A DNA stretch of 64,000 nt from Megascapheus bottae (taxonomy: Eukaryota; Chordata; Mammalia; Rodentia; Geomyidae). The stretch lies in assembly GCA_024803745.1 (NCBI GenBank), contig JANJXV010000191.1:1736001-1800000 (forward strand), in the 5' to 3' direction. The translations under genes and the position numbers were made by a program. Below, piece by piece: positions 11,397 through 22,257 of this stretch (its first letter is position 1; each line of letters starts with the position of its first letter). Below the pieces are notes generated by a model, which saw only the letters and a program-made list of their open reading frames with translations, made no database searches and had not been told where the DNA came from.

Positions 11397-11914
11397 ATTT
11401 TTTTTCTGTGCAGATCTTCTTTTTATGTATTTATATTTATTGTAATTTATAGAAGGGTTACATTATATTCACCAGATAGAAGGTGCATTACTTCTCAAAC
11501 TTTGATACCCCATGTAATGATATGGTCCCCATTTCCCTTCCCCTACCCCCAATCATTTTCATTTCCCCCCTTCCCTATCCAATTTCAAATAACCAATTAG
11601 GCACATATGAAATATATCAGAAAACAAGGTGAAATATTGTAACAATATGATATAACCAAGGGATAGCAAAAGAGATAAGAGATCACATAGTTCATTAAGG
11701 ACAACAATCACTCATTATATGAGTTTTGTTTCTTTATCTTGGAGGTCCTTAGATTTAGTGTCATACTATTTGTCACGATGTCTCTAGATTTTGTTCTATT
11801 GTAAATCTCTGGTAGCAGAGCCCAAGGTTTCTACTGAATTTGACAAATGAGGGAGACTCTTGTGCCTATGTTCCTTTGAGTTTGGCTTACTTCACTTAAT
11901 ATGATTTTTTTCCT
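11397..11914 (-). mobile_element. L1 3'-end insertion with long target-site duplication
   Basis: This is the 3'UTR and the last bases of ORF2 of the same family as L1-A2 (ggttacattatattcaccag, agaaggtgcattacttctca). It is bounded by 31-bp direct repeats at 11366-11396 and 11915-11945, which differ at three positions. The same structure is at 45971-46487 in unit B. Confidence 0.8.
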
Positions 11915-11975
11915 TTTCATCCACTTCCCCGAGAATGCCATTATTTTATCTTGTCGGTTGGCTATATATCATTCC

Positions 11976-11978
<3 letters not shown>

Positions 11979-12025
<47 letters not shown>
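11979..12025. repeat. (TG)n microsatellite
   Basis: An uninterrupted GT run of about 47 bp within L1-derived sequence. The unit B counterpart is 46551-46600. Confidence 0.95.
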
Positions 12026-12030
<5 letters not shown>

Positions 12031-12099
12031 ATCACATTTTTTGTAGTAGGGCATCTGGTTGTTTCCATCATCCAACCTCATTTTCTACAGATATTTTTA

Positions 12100-13235
12100 T
12101 AGTCTCTTTTTTATTTTCAGGGTAATGTATAGAGGGGTTACGATTACATTTACAGGTAGTGGACTGCATTATTTCTCACACATTTATTCCACTCCACATG
12201 TTTTTGTCCCCAGTTCCCTCTCCCCTCCCCTTCCCAATCATCTTGTTTCCCCCCTTCCCTTTCCTTTTTGACATAAACAAATAAACATATATACAATATG
12301 CCAGGGAAAAATCAGATACAGTAACAATCTGATATTAACCAAAGGGCAAAATAAGAGATGAGAAAGAACATAGTAGATTAAGGACAAAAATCACACAAAA
12401 TTAAGAGCAACGATGACACAAGATATAGCTCTTGTTCCCATATCCTAGAGATCCTTTCATTTAGTCTCATCCTATATGACCTTATATACCTAGGTTTTTG
12501 AGTTATTGTAATCCTCTGCTAGGAGAGTCCTAGATGTGAACTAATTATTACAAATGAGGGAAACCATTGAGCTTATGTTTCTTTGGGTCTGGCTGCTTCA
12601 CTTAATATGAATTTTTCCAAGTCTTTCCATTTCCTTACAAATGGGGCGATGTCATTCCTTCTGATGGCAGCATAGCATTCCATTGTGTATAAGTACCACA
12701 TCTTCTTGATTCAGTCATCTACTGAGTGGCATCTGGGTTGGTTTCATATGTTTGCTATGGTAAATAGTGCTGCAATGAGCATCATTGTGGTAGTGGCTTT
12801 AGTATGTCCTTTTTTCTGGACAATTGGGTAGATGCCAAGTAGTGGATTTTCTGGATCATAGGGGAGCTCTATGTTCAGTCTTTTGAGGAATCACCACACT
12901 GCTTTCCCTAGTGGTTGAACGAGTTTACACTCACACCAACAGTGTAGGTGTGATCCCCCCTGGTCACTTCCCCACCAGTATCTCTTATTAGATTTTTTGA
13001 TAATGGCCATTCTGACTGGAGTCAGGTGGAATCTCAAAGTTGTTTTGATTTTCATTTCCCTTATTGCTAGAGATATGGAGCATTTCTTCATGTGTCTAAA
13101 GCCCATTTTAATTTTTTCTTCAGAGAATACTCTTTTAAGTCTTTAGCCCACCTTTTAATAGGATGGTTGTTTCTTTGAAGATTTGTTTGGGAGAGATTCA
13201 TTTTTTTCAGCTATAGATATATTTTAGATAACTAC
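12100..13235 (-). mobile_element. L1 fragment (L1-A4): 3'UTR and ORF2 C-terminus
   Basis: The 3'UTR (12115-12560) is followed on the minus strand by ORF2 C-terminal sequence. The open piece 13106-12891 carries the knuckle-like segment GSDQGGSHLHCWCEC, with the first Cys lost. In unit B everything beyond 47185 (A 12611) is deleted. Confidence 0.85.
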
Positions 13236-13256
13236 ATATATTTTTGTAGAAAAAAG

Positions 13257-13605
13257 AATGGAAGCCATCATGCTGGCTCACAACTTAATTTCAGCTACTT
13301 AGGAGGCTCAGGGCTTAGGATCACAGGTCAAAGCCAACCAGGGCCCTACAGTGTGTGAGATCAAACTCTGTGAACATACAATGACTGTAAGAGGAATCTC
13401 ACTGCCTGGGAATGTAGCCTAATGGTAGAGTGCTCACCTAGAATGCATGAAGACCTAGGTTCTATTCACCGGTACCGCATATTCAGAAGAAAGCTAGAAG
13501 TGGCGCTGTGTTTCAAGAGGCAGAGCACTCACCTTGGGCAAGCGAGTCCAATGAAAATGTCTAGGCCCTGAGTCCAAGCCCTAGGACTGGCAAAAAGAAA
13601 AAAAA
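13257..13605 (+). mobile_element. Two plus-strand SINEs (B1-like, then tRNA/ID dimer)
   Basis: The first (13257-13385) has the B1-like stretch ttcagctacttaggaggctc and caaagccaaccaggg. The second (13404-13605) has cctaatggtagagtgctcacc, agaagtggcgctgtg, gtccaagccctaggactgg and an A-rich tail. Both lie in the part lost from unit B. Confidence 0.8.
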
Positions 13606-13699
13606 GAGCAATCTTACTTAAGTAACAAGGAATGTACCCTATATTTATACAGACTGAAAAATTCATTAAGAAATTAGAAAATATGTATAAAGTGCATAA

Positions 13700-14225
13700 T
13701 TTCTTTTGTGTGTTGCCACTGGGTCTTCAACTGAGTGCTTCAGCTCTATCCCTGACGTTTTCTGCTCAAGGCTAGCACTCTACCAATGCAGCCCCAAATC
13801 AACTATCTTCAATTGAGATATAAGCGATGAATATTTCAGGGTGCTTCATGAAAAACATTTTTATAAATTGAAACTTTCAACACAGTCTTATTTTAGTATG
13901 AATGTTGAGATGGGAAGAGACAGAAAAAGTGAAATGTTTCCTGATCCCCATAGAGAAGAGACTCAGCAGAACCACTGTGGTCTGCAGGCTTCTTTGTGAG
14001 TTTTGTTTGCTTGTTTGATTTTTGTCAATTGTGGGGCTTGAACTCTGGGCCTGGGCACTGTCCCTGAGCTCTTCAGCTCAAGGCTAGTGCTTTAATCTGT
14101 GAGCCACAGTGCCACTTCTGGTTTTTCTGGCAGTTAACTGGGTACGTTGGCTGGCTTTAAACTTTGATTCTCAGATCTTAGCCTCCTGAGTAGCTAAGAT
14201 TATAGGTGTGAGGTACCATCACCAG
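13700..14225 (-). mobile_element. Two minus-strand SINEs
   Basis: A short fragment at 13708-13800 is followed by a well-preserved B1-ID composite at 14015-14225. The latter shows ggcttgaactctgggcctgg, ctcttcagctcaaggctag, ctcctgagtagctaag and ggtgtgaggtacc. Confidence 0.8.
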
Positions 14226-14589
14226 GCTGCTGCTCTGTTACTATGCAGGTTCTGGATCAAGAACTTCAAGTTCTTACTTCAATTTTTTCTTCTCTTGCCT
14301 GATACTCTGCCATTTCTACGAAGCTCCAGTTCTTGGTCTTTGTTGGTTAATGAGAGATATTATGATTTTCTAATATTCAGAGCAATGATTATAAAACCCA
14401 GCATTTTACTTACTTGAATAAATTAAGAGACAGGACCTAGTGAGATGGAAAACAAAATTTTTTTTCAAGTTGCTATCCTGTTCTAATGCATAAGTCTGGC
14501 TATTTTGCTTACACACAAATATGTATTTTACCAATTTCTACTCTATTTTTGCTTAGCTTAAAACCACCACTGCCATTTCATAGATTTTG

Positions 14590-15135
14590 TTGTTGTTGTT
14601 TGCGGTGCTTGAACTCTGTGCCAGGGCTGTTCCTCAGATCTTCAGTTCAATGCCAGTGCTCTACTACTTTTGATTTGGCCAGTCCTGGGCTTGAACTCAG
14701 GGACTGAGCACTGTCCTTATATTTTCTCAAGGCTAGGGCTCTACCACTTCAGCCTCAGCACCACTTCCAGCATTTTTCTATGTATGTGATATTCAGGAAT
14801 TGAACCCAGGTCTTCGTGCATGCTAGGCAAGCACTCTACCACTAGGCCAAACTCCCAGCCCAAAATTATTCATCATTACTATTAGCTATCTTCTTTTTTT
14901 ATTATTGATTCGTCATGTTGCTTGGACTTTGGGCCTGGACTGTCCCTGACCTCTTCAGCTCAAGGCTAGCGCTCTTCCTCTACAGCTCCATTTTTGGTTT
15001 CTGGTAGATAATTGGTGATGTAAGTCTCACAAACATATGTGTCCAGGCTGGCTTTGGGCTTTGAACCAAGATCCTCCAATCTCAGCCTCCATAGTAGGTA
15101 GAATTACATGCTTCAGCCAGCAGTGCCTGACTGTT
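14590..15135 (-). mobile_element. Cluster of three minus-strand SINEs
   Basis: An ID-like fragment (14595-14665), a tRNA/ID dimer (14675-14862, with tgctaggcaagcactctacc) and a B1-ID composite (14895-15130) are arranged head to tail. This A-only interval is close to a solid SINE array. Confidence 0.8.
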
Positions 15136-15137
15136 TG

Positions 15138-15262
15138 ATGTCTCTGTCTCTGTCTCTGTGTCTGTCTGTCTCTGTCTGTCTGCCTGTCTGTCTCTCTGTC
15201 TCTCTGTCTCTCTCTCTGTCTCTGTCTCTCTCTCTCTGTCTCTCTCTGTCTCTCTCTGTCTG

Positions 15263-15345
<83 letters not shown>

Positions 15346-15346
15346 T
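15138..15346. repeat. (TCTG)n/(TC)n low-complexity tract
   Basis: About 200 bp of tctg and tc repeats, with the TCTG-rich part on the left and pure TC on the right. It produces artificial Ser/Leu/Cys-rich ORFs. It is absent from unit B because of the 6.87-kb deletion. Confidence 0.95.
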
Positions 15347-15985
15347 GGTTGTAAGACTTTAATTGTGCACCTGGGCAGTGTCCCTGGGCTCTTCAGCTCA
15401 AGGCTACAACCTTAAACACCTTGAGCCACAGTGTCACTTCTGGTTTTCTGGTGCTTAAGTGGAAGTAACAGCTTCATGCACTTTAGTGTCTGGCCTGGCT
15501 TTGAACTGTGATCCTCAGAACCCAACCTTCTGAGATCATTTCCAGCTTTTTTTTGGTGTAAGTGGTACAGAGTAATTGAACACAGGGCTTTGTGCATACT
15601 CGGCAAGCAAACTACCACTAGTGTGCCCTCCAGCCTTAGATAAGGGCTTTCTTTTTCTTTTTCTTTTTTTCACTCATGGGGCTTGAACTCTGGGCCTGGA
15701 TGTTTACCTTAAGCTCTTCAGCTCAAGGCAAGAGCTCTACCACTGGAGGCACATTTTCATTTTGAATTTTCTGGATTATTTGGAAATAAGATTCTCACAG
15801 ATTTTTATGCCTGGGCCGTCTTTGAACCTCGATCCTCCAGGGTAGCTAGGATTACCAGGGTGAGCCACCAGTCACGGGCATTAAATTATTATTTTTTGCA
15901 TGTCCTATGGCTTCAACTCATGGCCAGAGCACTATCCTAGGGCTTGCTCAAGGATAGCACTTTACTTCAGCCAGCCAACTCCCGG
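15347..15985 (-). mobile_element. Cluster of minus-strand SINEs
   Basis: A composite at 15355-15640 (ctcttcagctcaaggctac; ccttctgag interrupted by a second element), a B1-ID composite at 15665-15880 and a partial element at 15895-15985 follow one another with little spacer. Confidence 0.75.
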
Positions 15986-16131
15986 TCCAAATAGGCCACT
16001 CTTGAAGCTAGAATTACAGAGATCTGCCATAATACTGGCATGTTGTTATCTAAGTATATAATTTTTCTTCTATTTTTGATGGCTTTTCCTTAGTGTACAT
16101 ATTTCCTACATATTTTATGGAAAACTTCCTT

Positions 16132-16345
16132 CCCACTGGGGCCATAAGTTAAGCCTAGTGGAAGCGTTCTTGCCGAGCATGAATGAAGACCCAAGTTCAA
16201 TTCCTCAGCACAACATTGATAAAAAAAGATAAAAGTGGTGCTGTGGCACATGTGATAGAACTTGTGCCTTAAGAATAAACAAAAACAAAAACAAGGATCG
16301 TGCTCAGGTCCTGAGTCTAAGCCCAGTACTGGCAAAAAAAAATTC
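16132..16345 (+). mobile_element. SINE, tRNA/ID-like dimer
   Basis: It has cctagtggaagcgttcttgcc, ttcaattcctcagcaca, aaaagtggtgctgtggc, ctgagtctaagcccagtac and an A-rich tail at 16334. Confidence 0.8.
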
Positions 16346-16379
16346 TGCCCAAAGTAGACATTTAAACTTATTGTACTTT

Positions 16380-16530
16380 TCAAAAAATTTGTTGTTCAAG
16401 GTGATATACAAAGAGATTGCTGTTACATATGTAATGAGTACATTTCTTGTGAACACTGTTACCCCCTCCCCCATTTTCTCTTTCCTTCCCCCCAAGTCAT
16501 AAATTTCATTTACAACAAATATATGTATTT
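16380..16530 (-). mobile_element. Old L1 3'-end-like sequence
   Basis: The blocks ggtgatatacaaagagattgctgttacatatg and accccctcccccattttctc resemble the sequence at 9735-9815. No coding part is recognisable. Confidence 0.45.
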
Positions 16531-16914
16531 TCATTCCTGAAAAAAATAGTTTAAAATGTGTTCATATAAATGATGTAGGTTGATATATTTATCAAAATGG
16601 ATTACTTGAACTCTAAAATAAACATTCTAAGTAATTTTTCTCATAAAATTGTAGTAATGCAATAAAACTAATATAAAAGGAATTTTAGTTATTAATTTCT
16701 TATGTTTTACCTTTAACATTATTACACTAAGCATACTGTTTATGGTATTAATACAGACAGCATGAAATATGATTATGTAAAAAAATTAAATGATTAAAAA
16801 TAGTAAGGTTGGGGCCCAGTAGTTTGGCTTGGTGGCACACACCCTGGACTGGCAAAAAAGAAGTAGGGTTAGATAAATCAGATTTATTTCCAAATGTGTG
16901 GAAAATGGTATGAT

Positions 16915-17105
16915 TTCTTGTTTGGCTAGTTCTGCGGCTTGAACTGAGGGACCAGGAACTGTCCTTGGCCACATTTGTTCAAGGGTGGCACTCTTACACC
17001 TGAGCAACAGTGCCCCATCTGCTTTTTCTGTGTATGAAGTGTCGAGGAATTGAATCAAGGTCTTCTTGTATACTAGGCGAGCACTCTACAACTAGGCAAC
17101 ATTAA
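16915..17105 (-). mobile_element. SINE, tRNA/ID-like dimer, old
   Basis: It contains ggcttgaactgagggacc, tcaagggtggcactcttac and actaggcgagcactctac in order on the minus-strand pattern. Confidence 0.7.
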
Positions 17106-18556
17106 AAGCCAAAGTAGATTTTTGATGCTATTGTGGAGTTTTAATTTTCTTAAATATTTGTACAAAGCACAATGGATATATAAACAGACTTGAACTCACA
17201 GAACAGAGTCCCACATAATATTACAGTTACTCTGGCACTTCTCCCGATTGACAAAACACATTTCCAGGCATCTGCTCTGTCCTTAAGCTTTGGTAGCTGA
17301 CTTGTCTTTCCATGGAGGCCTGGCCTGGATTCCTGGTGATTCCATGCATTTCATATTTCCCTGTATATCCAGTAAGGTTGTCTTCTATGGGACCAGACCT
17401 GTCTGGTTTTTGGCCCACCCAGGACCTATGTGTCTGAGGTCTCACATTATAAGTGGAAAATAAAACACAGTATAATAAGCACTGAAGAACTGCACACCAT
17501 AATATTAACAATGAGAGTTTAATAGTTAGCAAAGTAAATACAATGAATACTTGACAAGAATCATGAGAGCAAGATAAAGAGATGTCTTTTTAGGAAGGGG
17601 ACAGGGAAGCTCTAAATCCAGACTGGCCTCCAAGTTGCCTTCAGACAGTAATTCTCCTTCAGAGTCCTCAGAAGGGTCTCCTTCCTCATGAGAAACAGAA
17701 TGTCCTTCCTGAGTTAAGAGGGGGATGGATTCTGGTTTGTCGAATGGAGATTGAGTCACTTTCAGTGAGATGGATGGGTCTGGATATTCTGTGAGGATGG
17801 ATTCATTTTCCTCCAATGAATCCAGTATTGAGAGTACACTTGCTGCTTCCCATGGGGACATTTTCCATGAGCCCAGCGTGTGCCCCTTCAGCTTGCACAA
17901 TAAGTGGAGTGTTACTCTGACTCAGATGGACTGACTCTGGGTGGAGTGTGAAAGGAAACGGAAGGAAATCTGGCTGCTCTTTTTCTTCCTCCATAGTATC
18001 TGCAGGTTCAACTGTGTCACACATGGGGTTCAGAGCAAAAGGTATATCCACAGGACTCTAAACCTGTTTGGTAATTTCTACAGAAGGCCCATGGTTTCTG
18101 GAGTGCAGTGATGATTCTCAGTATCCATCACTCACCAGCTCCATTGGTGGGTTTTTCATCCGGAGTTCAGGATAAGCTCTTCCACGATGACCCAAACCTA
18201 AGAATGGAAATAGGTACAGAGTGGACAGAGTGGACTCTGCAAGTTGAAGTGTCACTCAACTTCCATGAGGATCTAATGGAGGAACCTGTAGAACTGGAGT
18301 TTGGTCTGAACACTGAGGAGGTGTAGGGTCTTTCTAATGAGTGCTTATTCCCGAGTCCTTTCAGAGGACAGACATTACCTGGCTGACACCAGCCATAAAG
18401 GGCATTTTGCCAAGCTCTGTAGAAGTAAGGGCCAACCAATATCTAGACCACATGGGCTTCCTACTCACAGGCTCTGAGGCACCCACATCAGGACTTCTAC
18501 TTTTTCTTGGTCTTACTGGTCGCACATTCCTCCAGCTAGTCAAAAAGTATGTGTTT
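17106..18556 (-). other. A-only low-repeat stretch, possible RalGDS-like linker remnant
   Basis: This is repeat-poor and has minus-strand open segments at 18051-17803 and 17900-17526. The second (124 codons) is acidic and rich in Ser, Pro and Leu (for example ILDSLEENESILTEY). I do not recognise the protein. It lies downstream, on the same strand, of sequences resembling RalGDS REM exons, where such proteins have a low-complexity linker, so it could be a linker remnant. The frames are interrupted and no clear splice-site chain is visible. It could equally be non-coding. Confidence 0.3.
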
Positions 18557-18716
18557 AGAAGAGCAGGTCCAAAGCCGGCATGTGGAGCCTCATATAGAGC
18601 TTGAGTTGTGTCAGGGTGTGGCAGTTCTTGAACTTGTAGAAATCACTGGGCTAGAAGTCCATTCACATCGTATAGATGGAACACATGATGCTGTGGGCAC
18701 ATTCGGTACAAGGAAA
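18557..18716 (-). pseudogene. RalGDS/RGL-like REM domain, second-exon remnant
   Basis: The minus-strand translation includes LTQLKLYMRLHMPALDL. This lines up with the RalGDS-family stretch that follows the REM core (a PCLKQLVAYVQLN-type segment and the acidic residues after it). In-frame stops occur on both sides. The exon has been lost from unit B. Family members are exchange factors that load Ral GTPases with GTP, with the REM region supporting the CDC25 catalytic domain. No catalytic domain is seen here. The assignment is by eye from family knowledge. Confidence 0.4.
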
Positions 18717-18991
18717 GTGAGAGCCCTCTCTCTCCATCCTGAGCCTTTTACCAAAGCTGCTTTCTTGCAGGACTCTAATGCTGTGGCTGTCCTGCAGAGA
18801 TGTGCACTTATGTGCTGGGAGGGGGGTAAGAGACACTCGAGAACAGGATGACTTTTACACCGCAATTCCAGAAGCTTCTGAGAGAGTCCTCTATGCATCT
18901 GTCCAAAGTAAACGCACCTTAAATTAACTAAGTAAATGCTCTAAATAAATCAATAAGTGAATGCTCTAAATAAAGAACTAAATGCTCATTC

Positions 18992-19195
18992 CTCTAATCT
19001 TAGCCACCCAGCAGGCTGAGCTCTGAAGATCACAGTGGAAAGCCAGTCTAGTCAGTAAAAGTCTAAAGGCACTTGTCTTCAATTAGGCAGCAAAAAGCCA
19101 GAACTTGACCTATGACTCAAATGGTACAGTGCTAATTTTTGAACACCAAAGGAATGGTATTTAGACCTGGGTTCAGGTTCAAGTGGCAGCACTGG
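18992..19195 (+). mobile_element. SINE, B1-ID composite, old
   Basis: Plus-strand features are cttagccacccagcaggctgag, cagtggaaagccagtctag and gacctgggttcaggttcaagtg. It is strongly diverged. Confidence 0.6.
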
Positions 19196-19640
19196 ACCAC
19201 ACACCAAAATGTAAATGCTTTCATGTTCTAACAGGCAAAGCTATCACAATCCCTCCCTGATGGCTCAAAAGTGATTCAGCCCCCAGCTTTTTCTCTGACG
19301 CCAGTATTTCACAGGCCTGCGCCATTAGTACTGACACCTCATTTCTTACTGGGAAATGGGATTTCCTAGGATGTCACCTAGGTGAGGGCTGCAGTTGGGA
19401 GCCACTTACTCATGCCTGAAATCCAACTTCTCAGTAAGCACACTGTTGAGACTCCAGTAGCTTGTGAGGGAAATGAAATGGCATGGTGTCCCAGTCATAA
19501 TGAAGTAGTTTGTGCAGTTGTATCATGCTTAGCTCCCCTGTGAACACCCCAGTGAACCAAACAGGCTCAGAGAGGAGCCAAGTATTCCAAGGCTTGGCCA
19601 GGAGGGGTGAGCAAACCTGGGTGTGGGGGGGAACACTCAC

Positions 19641-19830
19641 TTTTTCAAGAGAATTTCCAGCAACTACTACATTGTCCTCCACTATTTGAAATTGTGCAGG
19701 AAGTTTCCCACATAAAAGAGATCACCTTTCTGGTAGGCAGCGATCAGCTTTGTCAGCAGCATCTCCAACAGGCCTTCCTCCAGGATCCATTGGTTACAAG
19801 GCTCATTCAGAGTCTGAGCTGACTTACCAT
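19641..19830 (-). pseudogene. RalGDS/RGL-like REM domain, first-exon remnant (unit A)
   Basis: On the minus strand it encodes a segment like LLEMLLTKLIPAYQKGDLFYV, close to the REM pattern of an LEKLVxxLVPAxxGGDLSYV type. It then has a stop (TAG), and two adjacent TAG codons where the family has Gln-Gln, before LLEILLKK. A GT donor (gtgagt) follows at 19640-19635. The exon structure is kept but the frame is destroyed. All three stops are shared with unit B. Confidence 0.55.
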
Positions 19831-20579
19831 CACATTATGTTGGCAAAACAGTGGATATTTCAAACGTAGGAATGGGACCACACTTCACACTGAGGAATTG
19901 GAATAGAGTAGATTGGAAATGACACACTCTAATCTCAGTATAGTCCCTTGAAAGTACACAAGAAGGTTGTAGTGTGTGGGCAGGATGATGGGTTCAAATA
20001 GGTTTCCTCTCAATATACCTCATCTGAGTTTCCATGGAGTTTTCTGGCTTTCTTCCTAGAGAAATGCCTGATATACGGGAATTTTGGCTTGGCACTGGTC
20101 CAGAATCTACTTCTTCAAGTGAGAGATCCATATCTCTCATGCCTGAGATCCGAGCCTCCTGACCGTTGGCAACAGCACACCAACATCTTTCTTCCTCCTG
20201 AGCCACAGGCCAAGGGAGCTGACTTGAGCTGGTTGTCACATGCAGTGGCTTGGTTACCAGGGTTCCATATTCTGTTCCATTGTGAGGTAGGTAGGGTCAC
20301 CTTTGAAGGCCCAATGACCAAAGCTCCTTGCTCACAGAACACCTCCCCAAAGACATACTGGAGGCTGAATCTCCCTTCCCACCTCACATATGGATGTAGT
20401 AAACAGCACACCTTTTTGTTCAAATCCCAAGTCATTAACTAGGCGTAAGTGCTAGCCTGGTCTCAGGCTCAAGGAGCCTTTCTTAGGTAAGATCCAAACA
20501 TAACTGTCACTATTCCCCTTACCCTTCACAAGACATTTTGCTTCACAGTGCCTTCTCAGCTTGCATTTTGCCTCTTGCA

Positions 20580-20775
20580 CCTTTTCTTTGCTACTCCTGG
20601 GACTTGACCTCAGAGCCTGACCATTGTTCTTAGGCTTTCTTTAGGCTATAGCTGTCCCGCCAAGCCACAGCACCACTTCCAGCGTTTTCTATGTATATAG
20701 TACTCCAGAATCAAACCAGAGTTTTTGTGTGGTAGCCAAGCACTCTACAAATAGATGAAACACCCAGGCCATCTT
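20580..20775 (-). mobile_element. SINE, tRNA/ID-like dimer inside arm 2
   Basis: It contains tgggacttgacctcagagcc and gccaagcactctac. It is orthologous by inversion to the SINE at 4853-5039. Confidence 0.75.
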
Positions 20776-21004
20776 GCACATATTATTCACCTCAATCTAC
20801 TACGACGTTGTTAGGTTTCTGTATCCTAATCTATTTTTCTTCCTGATGAATATCTGTGCTGTCATCTGTAAAAATGCAAGTGGGAAAATCACAGAAGCAT
20901 TGGTGACATAAAAAAAAGTCTTACAGACATAGATAAGTGTTCATTCTTTGTAGGAGAAAGGATATTTTGATATGATGATGATGACTATTTATAAATACTT
21001 TATC

Positions 21005-21205
21005 TGGGTTTAGAGTTTGGCCAAGTGGTAGAGTGCTTGCCTAGCATCCATGAAGATCTAGGTTTGAGTCCTTAATATCACACAGATATAAAAATCCATA
21101 TGGCAATGTGGCTCAAGTGGCAGAGGGCTAGACTTGGGAAAAGCCAAGAGCAGTGCTCAGGCCCTGAGTTCAAGCCCCAGGAATGGCAGAAAAAACAAAA
21201 GAAAA
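21005..21205 (+). mobile_element. SINE, tRNA/ID-like dimer inside arm 2
   Basis: It contains tagagtgcttgcctagcatc, tggctcaagtggcagagg, tgagttcaagccccaggaat and a tail of aaaag repeats. It pairs with 4395-4603. Confidence 0.85.
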
Positions 21206-21323
21206 GAAAAGAAAAGAAATGTGCTTTTTACAAGTTATTCACTCACAGCATTTGCCTCTGAATTCTTCGCTTCTGCATCTTGTGACTTATCCCTTTCCCT
21301 CAATGTAGACAAGAAAAACAGAT

Positions 21324-22257
21324 TTTATTACTTGCTATCCTTTGTCCAATCTTTGGATATTAATTCAAAATACAATATTGCCTGAGATATTGTGTGTGTG
21401 CATGTGTGTGTGTATCTGCCAATGTGTGCATGCACACATGTGTACAGGGTTTAGGGCTTACTCATAGGGCCTGTGTGATAACCCTCAGCATCTTTTCCTC
21501 AAAGGTATTGGTCTTTCACTTCTAGCTTATTATAGCTAATTGGAGTTGAGAGATTCACTCAATTTCTTGCCCTGTGCATTGGAACCCAGTGCTGGGTTCT
21601 CATATTGTTAATTGTAGCTATAGAGAAGGCTGAGGTCTGGGGATCCTCGTTAGAATCCAGCCCCTGAAAGAAAGTCACTGATAGAAATCTTTATCTTCAG
21701 TTAAGCACGAATAAATAAGGCAAAAGTGGAACTGTGGCTCAGTTCCTCTTGTACCAGCCATGAGAAAATTAGTAATTGGCAGCACCTGGTCCCTGAGAGA
21801 AATCCTTAGCACTAGTTCAAAAAAAGAAAGAAAATAATGAAAAAAGTTAAAACTTGCTGAGAAATCCATAAGGATAAACGTGCCTGTGAATAATCTTGTC
21901 ATTTCAGATTCCCTCAAGAGCTTATGTCTCTCTATATTTTATCAATTTTTTAAAGATATTTACATATTTTCTATCTTTCTTAAACAGAGATAGCCATCCA
22001 CAAAACACAAACACAAACTCACACACAGTATACCACACACCCATAAGTGTCTGGCTATGTATATATGTATAGTCATATGTATTGATCTGTCTGTCTATAC
22101 TAATATATTAATGCATAAACCTATGTATTTAGACAAACAGGAAACATATATAGATAGGTCTCAGGCATTTCCAGATTTTGTGCAAGTCTTCTGAGTGCAA
22201 CTTATCATTGTATTGTTTGTCAAGATAGAGTCCCTCTAACTTTTGGCCAGCTTCTTG
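21324..22257. other. AT-rich sequence with TG-rich stretch and SINE fragments
   Basis: A TG-rich run lies at about 21390-21445. A diverged SINE pair is at about 21590-21835 (tggaactgtggctcagttcc; cctggtccctgagaga). The rest is unremarkable and no gene is seen. Confidence 0.6.

Larger units (their letters stand above)
11300..12085 (-). mobile_element. Older L1 3' part interrupted by a younger L1 insertion
   Basis: The flanks (ttgacttatctcactcaaca at 11333, then attccattgtgtg, cgtgtatcacattttttg and gcatctggttgtttccat at 11971-12068) are a mammalian L1 ORF2 3' region on the minus strand. They are split by a younger L1 fragment at 11397-11914. A (TG)n tract sits inside the older element. Confidence 0.7.
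19962..21323 (-). repeat. Inverted-repeat arm 2 (unit A)
   Basis: This is the reverse complement of 4291-5668 with substantial divergence. It abuts the REM-like exon, and the minus-strand reading contains PVAQEEERCWCAVA and SQWNRIWNPGNQAT. These recur in arm 1 on the plus strand. It may be an upstream exon plus intron of the RalGDS-like gene. The arms carry matching internal SINEs, so both SINEs were present before the inverted duplication. Confidence 0.85.

Noticed and set aside
15108..15415. Ser/Leu/Cys-rich ORFs of about 85 codons on the plus strand
   Set aside because: They are translations of the TCTG/TC simple repeat and have no coding signal.
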